Origin: Phymorhynchus buccinoides
Taxonomy: Eukaryota; Mollusca; Gastropoda; Neogastropoda; Raphitomidae
Direction: 5' to 3'
Length of the DNA: 64,000 bases
NCBI GenBank assembly: GCA_017654935.2
Contig: CM065698.1
Coordinates: forward strand, 45,642,622 to 45,706,621
Shown here in pieces: positions 52,737 through 63,857 of the stretch (within the stretch, counting starts at the first letter, position 1; each line of letters starts with the position of its first letter). Both the position numbers and the translations under genes were made by a program. Under the pieces are notes generated by a model that was not told the DNA's origin, did not search any database, and saw only the letters and a list, made by a program, of their open reading frames with translations.

Positions 52737-52885
52737 TCTGTCAATTTAGGGTCTTTGTCCAGGAGGTTTTTAAACTGGTTAAGGTTTGGTGCAAGCTTGA
52801 TTTGTGCAGAGAGGTTATTCCAATACTTGGCAACTCTGTTAGCAAAAAAATGTTTTCTAATGTTAGTTCTGCTGTATTGTATTAG
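52737..52885 (-). pseudogene. LINE ORF2 C-terminal fragment
   Basis: Minus strand gives RTNIRKHFFANRVAKYWNNL, then 'FKNLLDKDPKLTELRYQHD', the same family as 10640-10842. It abuts the 116-bp tandem repeat. Confidence 0.75.
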
Positions 52886-53394
52886 TATTTTAAAAAACAC
52901 ACACACACACACACACACATACACACACACACGCATGGTTGGTTGTTTACAGTTTTAAAAAAATAATTCGAAATATCACGGCAATTAAATGCGGGTGTTT
53001 ACAGTGGTTTGCCTTGTATCACAAACACACACAATTAAACACACACACGCGCACGCACGCACACGCTCACACCCACACATATATATACCGGCACATATAA
53101 CAAACACATACACAACGCGCGCCGCGCGCACACGCACACACACACACACACACACACAGTTGGATATTTTTTTGTCAACACTTTTGTTTTGTCATTGTAG
53201 GCCTACCTTCATCTTAATCTATCAGTCCAACCAAAAAAAAGACCATGAGGCAAAACAGAGCAGACACACAAAGATGTACACATATGCGCGCACACGACAA
53301 AACGCACTTAATTATACACACATGCACGCGCCATAAGCCCTCGTTTTCGCTCTCATTACCCTTTCCCCCGTATTCCCATGTACGGCCAGTCAAG

Positions 53395-53612
53395 TAGGGG
53401 AAGACGGGGTAAAAAGCGCATGGGCGGGTAAGAAGCCCACCCCAATTATCTCATGAAATAAAGAAAATTTCAGTCAAATTTGCCCATGAGACGAATGCTA
53501 GACATTAACGCTCGTCTCATGGGCAAAATGAGACTGAAATTTGCTTCATTTCATGAGATAATCGGGGTGGGCTTCTTACCCGCCCATGCGCTTTTTACCC
53601 CGTCTTCCCCTA
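53395..53612. mobile_element. 218-bp foldback element (copy 1)
   Basis: Two ~100-bp arms, 'taggggaagacggggtaaaa' .. 'gcccatgagacga' and their reverse complement, flank a ~17-nt loop. Nearly identical to 63219-63436. TA at both ends may be target or terminus. Confidence 0.93.
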
Positions 53613-53762
53613 AATCATTTAAAGACCATCACAACACAATCACAGAAAGCATGGTAATTGTTCGAACAAATTATGTTGAAAAATGAGTGAATGAAATATT
53701 TCCTGACACGACCTGCCCTAACATTAAGACACATGGGATTACAAAATATAATTAGAAACAGT

Positions 53763-54041
53763 ATGGCTCCCCCCCCACCTGCGTGCGCATCTCGACCCTT
53801 CCAACGGAAGTGTCGCCATCTTAGTCCTTATTTGTGTGTAAACAAAGTGAAAATGTTATCTAAATGTGTAAAGAAAACATCCAGATGTTATAAATACAGT
53901 TTAGATAAGTTTCGAATTGGAATAGCCAAAAACGCAGCATCGATCTGGCATTTTTCAAATAAAGTTAGTGACTAAGATGGCGGTCTTCCATAATATGGCG
54001 CTCCTTGTGGCCGGATATGACGACACGTGGGTACCAGCCAT
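53763..54041. mobile_element. Element family I, full copy
   Basis: Same structure as 44226-44503, including the 40-codon frame with two amino-acid differences and an altered donor-like site ('aaagttagtg'). Confidence 0.8.
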
Positions 54042-54141
54042 TGCTCTCCCTCCCCTAGCCCCCCCCCCTCTCTCTCTCTGTCTCTCTCTCTCTCTCTGTG
54101 ACTTCAACATTCCTACACCAGAGATGTTTTAGAGAGAGAAA

Positions 54142-54341
54142 ATGGAGTTTTACGTCCTCTTGGTCTGAATCAGACACATATGGGACATTTGTAGATACAA
54201 ATATGGTTGGAACAATACTGGAGGCAATTCCCGGAGGCAGTACAAAACCAGTAAAGTCCCGATATTTTAATTAATACAGATAGCTGTAGCGGTGACCACG
54301 CCTCGGTTAAACCTCATCGGCTATGGCACCACCACAAGTAG
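54142..54341. mobile_element. SINE-like element family C
   Basis: 'ttttacgtcctcttggtctg', 'gacacatatgggacatttgt', 'caattcccggaggcagtaca', 'ggtgaccacgcctcggttaa' and 'tcggctatggcaccaccaca'. Same orientation as 15883-16103. Confidence 0.75.
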
Positions 54342-54564
54342 TGTAAGATACAATGATGTTTTAATCAATCTGTGGGGAAAATATAGTGCGCACAGTTCAC
54401 TATGTCATCAGAAACCAATGGGAGCGCACGGAACTGTCACGCGGAGGCAGATAACTCACCCTCTTTGCTCTCAACCACCAGTTCATTCTGAGCGCCAACT
54501 CTGACACGCGGACAGCACGTGGTTGTCAGTTTGGCCTGAGACAACCAGCAGACGACATGCGTAA

Positions 54565-54765
54565 GAAATGGTCGACTTATGGCGATATTTGTCACGCCAG
54601 AGGGCAGTCAATGCAGGGGCTTACCACGTGATTTTCTTAGTTGGGCGTAGTAAGAGAGAGAGAGAGAGAGATGGTAGGACTACTCACTCTCTCTCTCTCA
54701 TTTTCTTTATCCCCAACTAAGAAAATAGAGAAGTTAGCCCCACACGAGCGTCATGCCCTCTGGCG
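54565..54765. mobile_element. Palindromic element around 'ttcttagttgggc'
   Basis: 'tcgacttatggcgat', 'cgccagagggcagtca', 'ttcttagttgggcgtag', a GA tract, 'tccccaactaagaaa' and 'agccccacacgagcg' match 61100-61420 in reverse, where the central tract has expanded to about 140 bp of CT. Confidence 0.75.
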
Positions 54766-54779
54766 TGAAAACAATCCCA

Positions 54780-54826
54780 CTAAGTCTCTCATTGTTGTCT
54801 GACAATCTCTCAATCTTTTACGAAAG
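54780..54826 (+). other. Candidate 5' UTR exon of an unidentified gene
   Basis: 'caatcttttacgaaag' is followed by a good donor GTAAGC at 54827. The exon's start is unknown. It is paired here with the coding start at 55014 across a ~180-bp intron. No promoter element is visible because a repeat lies just upstream. Confidence 0.35.
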
Positions 54827-55005
54827 GTAAGCCTCGGAATTTGGACATAAAAAGAGCTAGGTGAAAATTAAATTAGCGTTCGTTGCCGTATTTAATTGTT
54901 AATTCCATTGTGCGATAAGAATTAATGGAAAAACCATAATTTTTCAAAGACATAATAATAATTTTTATTTGGCAAACATCAAAGGTCTTTTTTTCTCTCC
55001 CAAAG

Positions 55006-55062
55006 GCGCCAAAATGGTCAACATACTGACCGTGGGCCCTGAAGAGAAGAAGAAGAAGAAAG
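55006..55062 (+). CDS. Candidate first coding exon (MVNILTVGPEEKKKKK)
   Basis: Pyrimidine tract 'tctttttttctctcccaaag' precedes 55006. ATG at 55014 is in good context (gccaaaATGG). The frame reads MVNILTVGPEEKKKKK plus one base, and a consensus donor GTGAGT is at 55063. The acceptor, start context and donor together look like a real exon. No continuation was found downstream, where LINE fragments begin. The gene is not identified. Confidence 0.45.
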
Positions 55063-55321
55063 GTGAGTTGAGGTCATTAAATTAACCGATCGGTGCCGAC
55101 TAGTCTTCATTTTTTATTGACACTTCAAAGCACTCCGTTCGAGTTTCGTCTATTTCGCGTTTTACGTCTATTTCGCTCTATTCTGCCGTTTGTTTTAAAT
55201 TTTATAATTTTCACCCAGCTCCATTTCATGATTTGTCAGTTTAACTCATAACTCATGGTCGGGCGTGTCGCATGAAAAAAGGTAGCTCGTAAAAATAAGT
55301 AGCTCGCTACCTATGACAGTG

Positions 55322-55443
55322 TGTATTTGCGACATTGATCATGAACCACAAATTTCACTTTTTTCTAGGGTTAGGGATAGGGTTAGGGTTTGGTAAATGG
55401 TTAAAGTACAGAAAAAGTGAAATTTGTGATTGTCGCAAATACA
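55322..55443. mobile_element. Small foldback with TTAGGG-like core
   Basis: 'tgtatttgcgaca' and 'cacaaatttcacttttt' at left are inverted as 'aaaaagtgaaatttgtga' and 'tgtcgcaaataca' at right. The centre is 'agggttagggatagggttag'. About 120 bp. Confidence 0.85.
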
Positions 55444-55518
55444 GATTATGGAGTGTGTGGATGAGAACCCCCCTCTCTCCGGATTGAGCCCTTGAGCGAT
55501 AGCGAAAGGCGTTAAGGG

Positions 55519-56195
55519 TCTTCCGAGGAAGGTGTTGCTACTGCTGCGTTTATTTCATCATCGCGCCAAAGTTCTTCAAAGCATATTCCAATGGAAAGTT
55601 ATGTGTATACTGCCGAGCTGACTGCTCTTGTCCTCGCTCCTAAGTTGATCGAGCAATCGGAGAATAAAACGTTTCTAGTTTGCACCGACTCCCTTTCAGC
55701 CTTAGAGGCTATTGCTGTAAAAAACCACTTGAAACATCTGGAACTAATACAATTCTTTGAATTGTTTACGCTTCTGAAATCCAAAGGTTATGACGTCATC
55801 TTGGCATGGGTCCCTGGTCATGTCGGTATTCCATGGAATGAGGAGGTGGACCGTCTGGCCAGGGAAGCCGTAAGAGATCCTCCGGTGAGGGCACACGTTC
55901 CATCCTCTGATATAAAATGCAGTGTTTCTGATTATATAAAAAAAATCTCGATCAAGAGGAGTGGAACCTGCAACAAGACAACAAACTGTTTAACATCCGT
56001 CCAGACCCTAAAGAATATCTTCCCTCGGCTGCTGGCGGCTGGAAGGAAGAAACTGTTTTATGTAGACTTCATACTGGACACACATACTACACGCATTCCT
56101 TTTTACTAAAAGGAGAGGACCCGCCATACTGTGTAGCATGCGATTCTCCCATTTCCATTCGTCGTGTCCTTTTGGACTGCTGGGATTTATGACAT
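55519..56195 (+). pseudogene. I/Nimb-like LINE RNase H and C-terminal fragment
   Basis: The frame from 55519 gives ESYVYTAELTALVLA, CTDSLSALEAI and LAWVPGHVGIPWNEEVDRLA, with the RNase H acidic residues (E in AEL, D in TDS, D in EVD) visible. Near 55975 a frameshift moves the rest to another frame: NKLFNIRPDPKEYL, THSFLLKGEDPPYCVACDSP, stop near 56190. The Cys-containing tail after RNase H is typical of Jockey/I-group polyproteins. The reverse transcriptase is absent; the sequence is 5'-truncated. Confidence 0.8.
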
Positions 56196-56399
56196 TAGAA
56201 GGAAACACTGCACTGCGGAGTCAATGAAGGTTTTGTTTCATGATGTTCCGCCTGACACGATCTTTAATTACTTGAAAGAGATAAATATATTTCACTTGAT
56301 GTAAACAACTGTGATATTTTTAACCCTAGACGTGTCAGGTTTTTACTTGCTAAGTTTCTGATTGACTAATGATTTTTAGCAAAAAGTATTTAAATCAAA

Positions 56400-56525
56400 C
56401 AACTTTGATCTTGTTTTACCGTATGTTTTTATCCCTTTTTAATACGTGGTGAGATGCAACGTGGAGTGATGCAACGTGGTGACAGCCCTGAAATGGCCTT
56501 TGTTGTCGACTGGGCTATCTCTGGA
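56400..56525 (+). repeat. 3' tail of the I-like LINE
   Basis: 'tttttatccctttttaatac', 'gtggtgacagccctgaaatg' and 'gttgtcgactgggct' also occur at 61870-61947 and, more diverged, at 62880-62958. Confidence 0.8.
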
Positions 56526-56900
56526 GAGCCAAAATCGATTAAACGGCTTTGGAACGGAACTTTCTTGATCGAGTGTGCAACACGGAAACATTCTGAACAT
56601 CAAGTCATCTATTTTGATCGATCGACCTATCAAAGTATCGCCACACAAGACCCTGAATTCAAGTAAGGGTGTGAATAGGTGTAGAGATCTGAAAGGTGTG
56701 TCTGAAGCAGAGATCAAGGAGTTGGCATCCCAGGGTGTGACTCATGTCCACCGGGTTCTTGTGCGTAAGGGCCAAGACCGAGTGCCAACAGACATTTTTC
56801 CTGAATTTCTGTACAACAACCCTACCTGTGTACATCAAAGCAGGTTATCTGCGGGTACCTGTCTCCTTATATGTGTCATCGCCGCTCAGGTGCTTTAAGT
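56505..56900 (+). pseudogene. I-like LINE ORF1 fragment
   Basis: The region reads SIKRLWNGTFLIECATRKHS, then in another frame ILIDRPIKVSPHKTLNSSKG, CRDLKGVSEAEIKELASQGV and 'VLVRKGQDRVPTDIF', the RRM-like ORF1 seen in I/Nimb and Jockey elements. A later in-phase piece resembles 'KAGYLRVPVSPYMCHRR', just before where CCHC knuckles normally start, but these are missing. At least one frameshift lies near 56590. Confidence 0.75.
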
Positions 56901-58660
56901 GATAGAAATAACTGTCCGTGATCAAAATGCCTATGACACTGAAGGGATTAAAGAATGAATTGAAAATATCCCTCCATCAGAAATGGTTAACACACCATAA
57001 GAAAACATCATGCCAAACTGCATGCTTGTTACATGAACATGGGAAAGGACCTAGTGGGAAAGGGACAAATGGAAAAGCCCCCATCTCTCTTCCCACCCCT
57101 CCCTGCACAAACGAATTTGAAGCGGAAGCGACACCTACAAGACTAATACAGAATGTTGCGAGAAGTCGATCCACCCCCTTGTTGTTTCCTTCTAGCTGTA
57201 AGGCGTTTTTAAAATAATAATCTTAGTCTGACTCTTGATTCTTGACACCGAAAAGAAATGAAACAACCAGAAATCGCCACAAACTACAACTTAACAACGT
57301 GCTCATGACCTAGACTAAAACTTCCCCACAGTGGTGAGTAGACTCAGAAACCTAGTATAACCTAAACTTTCTTGTAAGCGCTATACCTCAATTTGGAATT
57401 GTGCATTAAGTTTGCCGGAAAGAAAAAGGACATCTTTCAGACAAAGAAAACCCCCCACCCTAGGCCCTATGTTATGTCAAAAGCAGCCAAATGCAGCGGC
57501 GTAGGAACATGTTGAATCCGGGGGGGAGGGGAAGACTGTCATCAAACTTGGGGGGGGGGGGGGGGGGGGGGGGCATGGACACACAGGCAAGGCAGACGGA
57601 TTTGGTGTAGTTAGCGTCTTAGTAAATGCTACAAAAACACTTTGTAATTGTTGTTTTTAATCACGATCAACAATAAAAAATATATGAATGAAAACATTCT
57701 GCACATTGAAAAAAGACAACAAAAGAACATACAAATACAACCATGTACAGGGGTGGATCAGCCAGTCATGGAAGAGGGTGGGGACGGGGGTAGTTCCAAG
57801 TGCTCAGTTGGAATGTAAAGGATGCTTGTCAAGGGAGAATAAGCTAAAGCTATAGCATGGAACTACATTAAATTTTGTACCTCTTTTTCTTTTCTTATTT
57901 TTTTTCTTCTGACATAGCAAAGGAAGCAATTACTATTTGGGAGGACTGGGCACAATGTGTAAAGTAAAGTAAAGTAAAAAAGTCTTGCCCGAAGTATCCC
58001 CCCTCTCCTGGCCAAAGACATGTTAGACGGCTGGTGTTGGAAAAGGTCCCCAAAGGCCAAATAATCCCCTTTGCTGTAGTACTAGTAAAAGCGAATGCAC
58101 ATGCACCCAAGTTTGGAATTCACTGTTAATAACAACAAATTAACAATTTACCACGATTTTCCATTTCAAAATTCAAAATGTGGCATATAATTTGGATAAA
58201 AGGCAAACATACCTTTGAAAGCAAGTATGGACCAGTGACATTCGGGCTGAACCATGCAGGCCCCCAACTCTAATGACTTTAGTGAGGGCTTCCAATTTCA
58301 ATCAAATGAATTCACACCAGCGAATTCTAAATTAGGATGGATTTTCTGTGTGTTGTGTGTACTTTCTTGCTTTCAATGTTGTAGAAGTAGTTGGGTGAGA
58401 TCACGGACCTACATTACAAGTTCGTGGGTGAGATGGAACGTAGGGGGAGGGGTGACAGAAGCAGAATTGGGGTGCAACAGATTTGACAAAAGTAACAAGG
58501 AACATATGGGGAGGTGGGTGGGCAGAAAAAAAAATTGATAGGTCTCGTACTTGTACATTGAAGAACGGACATAATTTTAGCATCAGGATTTTAAAGAAAT
58601 CGATGTTCAAGATCCAACAGATCATGTGTCAAAATCACGGGTTTCACAGGTTTTCCCTCT
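56900..58660. other. Decayed LINE remains, then unrecognised sequence
   Basis: Up to about 57230 is probably rest of the ORF1 region with stops. A G run lies at 57549-57572. From 57600 on nothing coding was recognised; a 'ccctcttata' MITE end is at 58625-58665, as in 17536-17654. Confidence 0.4.
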
Positions 58661-58665
58661 TATAG

Positions 58666-59086
58666 CTGCAACTGATATACTACCTACAACATTTGAAGAG
58701 ATTTTCTGCAGCAGTTCTCATGATATTGTGAGCCGCCCCCCCCCCTATTCCTACGCCACTGAAATGATTACAGCAGAAAGAAACAGTTAGACATAATCCG
58801 CACGGGATTGCAAAGGATGAAAAAAGTTTCGAAAATTGGAAGCGCCAACCATGCTTAGGAGTTTTAAAGCTCCATGCAACTGATATACTACCTACAACAT
58901 TTGAAGAGATTTTCTGCAGGAGTTCTCATGATATTGTGAGCCGTCCCCCCCTATTCCTACGCCACTGAAATGATTACAGCAGAAAGAAACAGTTAGACAT
59001 AATCCGCACGGGATTGCAAAGGATGAAAAAAGTTTCGAAAATTGGAAGCGCCAACCATGCTTAGGAGTTTTAAAGCTCCATGCATA
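58666..59086. repeat. ~203-bp direct duplication
   Basis: 'caactgatatactacctaca' through 'ttaggagttttaaagctcca' occurs at 58669-58876 and again at 58877-59083 with a few changes (gcagcag to gcaggag and a shorter C run). Confidence 0.9.
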
Positions 59087-59110
59087 TCATGCTAGCATTT
59101 TTTACACGGC

Positions 59111-59266
59111 TTAAGGTCTGTGTACACGTTAACACTATTAACAAGATATTTCTATTTCCCCATGGCAACGCAGTGATGCAAGTCATGTTGAGAGTGGGCT
59201 ATCACTATGTTGCCATGGGGAAATATAAATATCTCGTGAATAATGTTAACGTGTACACGACCTTTA
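59111..59266. mobile_element. Foldback element 'taaggtctgtgtacacgtta'
   Basis: Left arm 'gtgtacacgttaacactatt' and 'tttccccatggcaac' is inverted in 'gttgccatggggaaa' and 'aatgttaacgtgtacacgac'. About 156 bp. Confidence 0.85.
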
Positions 59267-59459
59267 CGGGTCACAAAGTTCAAAATAGTCGGAGGTTCAG
59301 CTTCCCGTCTTTGTTTATTAAAAAAACGTGGGGACCTTAAACTTGACCCGCCAGATCACGTGTCAAAATCACTGGTTTCTAATAGCTGGAAAGAAATCTT
59401 GTTTTGATCAGGCTTGTCTACCATACAAATGCACCCAAATTGAAAACGAAACGTCATTT

Positions 59460-59552
59460 TAAAGAGCAGCCTTAATTTTAAGTTGGGGGAATTTGTATGT
59501 GGGTCACAGCTACCCAGAAAATAATCAAGGGACTTGATCGTGGTGGGTCAGT
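59460..59552. mobile_element. MITE end matching 18156-18260
   Basis: 'cattttaaagagcagcctta', 'tgtgggtcacagctacccag' and 'caagggacttgatcgtggtg', in reverse to 18156-18260. A C homopolymer of about 24 nt follows at 59559-59582. Confidence 0.7.
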
Positions 59553-59639
59553 GGGTCCCCCCCCCCCCCCCCCCCCCCCCCCGCGGATTTCCACCTTGCA
59601 TGGCGGGGAAGCTTTTTACTAAGTGGAGCCCGGCAGTGG

Positions 59640-59870
59640 GTGGATGCCTAGTGCCTCCATTCGGGGAGCTGGTCGACCCCGCCATCCACGAGTCCCCCGC
59701 GGGGATATTTGTTTGTATAAATAGTTCCCCCACCTTCTGGAATTTCTGTGCTTGTAACTTCCTCTAATCTGTTCCCCTCTTTGACTCTGCCTTTTCCCTT
59801 TGCTTTATGTTACCTTCTGTTTTTCTCCCTTACTGGTCCATTCCCCTGCCTTTTATATATATATAAACAA
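59640..59870. repeat. Dispersed copy related to 33180-33490
   Basis: 'aatagttcccccaccttctg', 'tgactctgccttttcccttt' and 'tactggtccattcccctgcc' match the reverse complement of 33290-33480. Confidence 0.75.
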
Positions 59871-60404
59871 GCGCGAAATCGCAATAGTTTGTGGCACGCG
59901 GTCTATTTTTACCACTCCAATCATGAGTTACCTCCCCTGGCTTTTCAACAATTTTAATCTGTAAACCAGAATGTTATCTCTGCACCCTTTCGTAACTTTT
60001 TATATCTTTTGGAAAACATTTAAAACTATGTATCCTACTTATACTCATCGAAAGAAGCACCGCATACTCGTCGTGTCTGTTGTAGTGTCTGTATTACGTA
60101 TGTTTATTATTTTGTACGCTTTTAAAATACATCATTTTAAAGAGCGGCCAGAAGGGTAGCCTCGATTTGAAGTGCGACAATTTTGTCAAAATGTGCGACA
60201 ATTTTGGACCGACAAAGTGAGTTATAGGTTTGTGGCTTGAGCCACAAACAAAAAGCGTTGTAAAAACGTTTTTCTGTTTACACTTTTTGACATGCCATGT
60301 TTTTTGTTGTTCATTGGCATCTAGACGTGGAACCTTACACACTTGATTCGGCACCCGCTATCCTTTTTGCAGTGCACATTTAGCACTAGGCTATGTTGTT
60401 AAAA

Positions 60405-60790
60405 AAAAAAAGTATTTCAGGTTAATATGTTATCTTTTTGTTTGACTGTTTTTGTGATTTGGACACGAGTAAAGCGGACGGAGGGACGGACGGACGGACG
60501 GACGTTTCCAGTACTGTCTAGACTTATAATAATAATAATAATAATAATAATATATAACATTTGTAAAGCGCGTTTCTTGCTACGCAACTCAATGCGCTTG
60601 CACCCACCATTCAAAAAAAAGTATTTCAGGTTAATATGTTATCTTTTTGTTTGACTGTTTTTGTGATTTGGACACGAGTGACGGACGGACGGACGGAACT
60701 GTAATAATAATAATAATAATAATATATATAACATTTGTAAAGCGCGTTTCTTGCTACGCAACTCAATGCGCTTGCACCCACCATTCATAG
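60405..60790. repeat. Two-copy ~190-bp duplication with (ACGG)n and (AAT)n
   Basis: 'aagtatttcaggttaatatg', 'tgtgatttggacacgagt', (GGAC)n, (AAT)n and 'aagcgcgtttcttgctacgc' occur twice, at 60411-60613 and 60620-60787. Confidence 0.9.
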
Positions 60791-61099
60791 TAACTCGTGC
60801 ACCGAACAGTACACTATTTATAAAAGCACCAACATGTGAATAAATAGATAAACAATAAATAAATAACACATAAACACACACGTGCGCGCGCGCACAGACA
60901 CACACACACGCTCGCACACAGACTCTTACAAATCACAAGAACACAGCATGCAACCATAGTTGTGGTGGAGGGGAGGGGGGGGGGGGGATTACTGACAGAG
61001 CACGCGATCTACGGTAGAGAATAGGCTTTTTTTTGAAGAGGAAGGCCTTGAGTTGAGATTTAAGAGAAGAAATGAGCGACTTTGCTGGCTCGTTTGCCC

Positions 61100-61407
<308 letters not shown>

Positions 61408-61420
<13 letters not shown>

Positions 61421-61529
61421 AGGTTTTCATGGAGGGAGTTCCAGATGGCAGGTGCTCTGAAATTGAAAGCTCTCTCATCAAAAGATTTCAGGGACTGCTT
61501 GGGGATTTTCAGGAGTTTCTGTGAAGAAC
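61408..61529 (-). pseudogene. CR1/L2-like LINE ORF2 C-terminus (distal part)
   Basis: Minus strand gives SSSQKLLKIPKQSLKSFDER and AFNFRAPAIWNSLHENLR. It continues the fragment at 61948-62514 across a nested insertion. Confidence 0.8.
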
Positions 61530-61947
61530 TCTCTCGTGGCTGCCACCTGGCCGTTGTGGGGGAGCTTAGCTGACCTCTAGTCCTTTTTATTTTCCGTCGG
61601 AGGTGGATTTGTTGTGTGGTTCTTGGGTTGGTTTTGTGTTTATTGTGTTTGGTGGTGTTTTTCGGTGGTGGTGCATTGTTTGGGAAGGGGAAACTTCTGA
61701 GGGCAGAACTAAGAGTGGCCCTATATCTCCATTTATCATTCTCTCCATTCTTCATCATCATGTTTACCCTTTTCTATCTTTCTGCCTTTCTTATTGGGCT
61801 TTTTCTGTCATCCGCTAACCATCAAGCCTTCTTTTGCACACTTCTCCTTTTCTCTTGTGTTTTTATCCCTTTTTAATACGTGGTAAGATTTAACGTGGTG
61901 ACAGCCCTGACATGGCGTTTGTTGTCGACGGGGCTATAAGGTTAATC
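61530..61947 (+). mobile_element. 5'-truncated I-like LINE or SINE insertion
   Basis: 418 bp flanked by ttctgtgaagaa (61518-61529 and 61948-61959), a 12-bp target duplication. Its 3' end has the tail 'aacgtggtgacagccctgac' shared with 56400-56525, then 'ggggctataaggttaatc'. The 5' part ('ggctgccacctggccgttgt') matches none of the other repeats here. No intact coding frame. Confidence 0.8.
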
Positions 61948-62514
61948 TTCTGTGAAGAAGAGCGGAGAGTGCAAGAGCTTTGATAGGCACAGAGAGAAGA
62001 AGATAGATACTGTGGGAGAGTGCGAGAGCTTTGATAGGTACAGAGAGAAGAAGATAGATACTGTGGGAGAGGTTCATTGAAATGACGGAAAGGCAGAACT
62101 GCTAACTTAGACTGCCAGCGATACTGCACGGGAAGCCACTGAAGTTCAATCAGCATGGGTGTGATGTGCTTGCGCTTCTTCTTCTTCAATACAAATCGCG
62201 CAGCACCATTCTGACCTATCTGCAAACGAGCAATCTGTTCTGCTGGAAGCCCAGCGTACACGGAGTTTGCAGTAATCCAGCCTAGACATCACCATGGCAC
62301 AGACAAGCTGGACAGCTGCGTCCTTTGAAAGAAAGCGTCTGATGGAAGCAATGCGTCTCGGCTCTAAAGATGATGAGCTGCAAACTATAGAGATTTGATC
62401 CTGCATGGACAGACTTTGATCGATGGTGACACCAAGGTACTTGGTGAATGGCCATTCGGTGCCATCAATATCCATTGACTGACTCGACCAGCTAGAGGCA
62501 GAAGGAGGTACCAA
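61948..62514 (-). pseudogene. CR1/L2-like LINE reverse transcriptase C-terminal part
   Basis: Minus strand gives FTKYLGVTIDQSLSMQDQIS and VQLVCAMVMSRLDYC, then after a frame change MYAGLPAEQIARLQIGQNGA, ITPMLIELQWLPVQYRWQSK and LPQYLSSSLCTYQSS. KYLGVxxD and WLPVxxR are the classic blocks after the reverse transcriptase palm in CR1/L2/Rex-type LINEs. A 'LPQYLSSSLC' segment is duplicated near 61985-62060. Confidence 0.85.
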
Positions 62515-62519
62515 CTGGC

Positions 62520-62790
62520 ATGACTTATTTATTTATTTATTTATTATTTATTAAGACAACTTTTTATAGCGCCTAATCTTTAAGCTCTAAGCGCTTTACA
62601 TAAATCACTAAAATGAATAGTAAACACAATGAACAAAGAGTATACATTAAACATTGACCAACACCCCCCTTCCCTGATCCCTCAGTCAATTTCTCAATCA
62701 CGCCCAAATAATGAATGACATAATCTACAGTACACTTTCGCAACCAACTTGAAACCCTCACACTGATGGACACAGTGTCTCTCTCTCTCT
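62520..62790. repeat. (ATTT)n and 'aagcgctttacataaatcac' tail
   Basis: 'tttatagcgcctaatcttta' and 'agctctaagcgctttacata' resemble a LINE/SINE 3' tail in reverse. No coding frame. Confidence 0.55.
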
Positions 62791-62879
62791 TATTCGCTAT
62801 AGTTTACTATGATGGAGGGGTCGTGTTATAGTTATGTATATATTCTCATATTTGCTGGTTAACGTTGGTAAGATACATT

Positions 62880-62958
62880 GACGTGTGTTTTGTAATATGT
62901 GGTCGAACTTTACGTGGTGACAGTCCTGAGATGACCATTAGCTGTTGACGAGACTATA
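62880..62958 (+). repeat. Diverged I-like LINE 3' tail
   Basis: 'ttacgtggtgacagtcctga' and 'gctgttgacgagactata' are a third copy of the tail at 56400-56525. Confidence 0.65.
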
Positions 62959-63218
62959 TAAATGACAAACTAAATAACTAACCTTAAACTAGATCATTAT
63001 CAACCGTATGTCAAAAGTCGGGCATCCACTCATTTAAAACTGCAAGATGGCAATAAAGCGTACAAACGGAAGCATACTTTTGTTACATACCACTAGTTCC
63101 ACACTGTAATTTTACATCCATGATACGAGTCCCACATACCGCTATTCCCACAAAATGCCTCTCTCTGATTGTGACGGTCAAACCCACATGAACGCATGCG
63201 CACACACACACATACATG

Positions 63219-63436
63219 TAGGGGAAGACGGGGTAAAAAGCGCATGGGCGGGTAAGAAGCCCACCCCAATTATCTCATGAAATAAAGAAAATTTCAGTCA
63301 AATTTGCCCATGGGACGAATGCTAAACATTAACGCTCGTCTCATGGGCAAAATGAGACTGAAATTTTCTTTATTTCATGAGATAATTGGGGTGGGCTTCT
63401 TACCCGCCCATGCGCTTTTTACCCCGTCTTCCCCTA
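63219..63436. mobile_element. 218-bp foldback element (copy 2)
   Basis: Same length and almost the same sequence as 53395-53612, with TA at both ends. The close match between distant copies suggests recent movement. Confidence 0.93.
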
Positions 63437-63760
63437 CACTCGCACACACAGGTCCATCTAGAATATAACTACATGTGCGTTGCACACACGCACAAACGGC
63501 GGTATGTGGTGACAAAAGTATGCTTCCGTACAAACATATACTCTTTTTAAAAGATGGTGTGTTGTGTGTGTGTGTGCGTACTTGCGCGCGTTTCTTTGTA
63601 TTGTATCTTTATATATCAAGATACTCTAATCTTCAGAAGAAAAGAAAAGTCCCTATCTGTCTGTATATCTTTTGATGTCTGTATGCAGCTCTCCATTGTC
63701 TCTCTGCATGTCTGTCACTCGCTCTCTCCCTCTCATAGTCTCCTCCCTCCCCCCCCCCCC

Positions 63761-63763
<3 letters not shown>

Positions 63764-63849
<86 letters not shown>

Positions 63850-63857
63850 TCTCTCTC
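63764..63857. repeat. (CT)n microsatellite
   Basis: CT run with a few CCT interruptions, preceded by a C homopolymer at 63749-63763. Confidence 0.93.
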
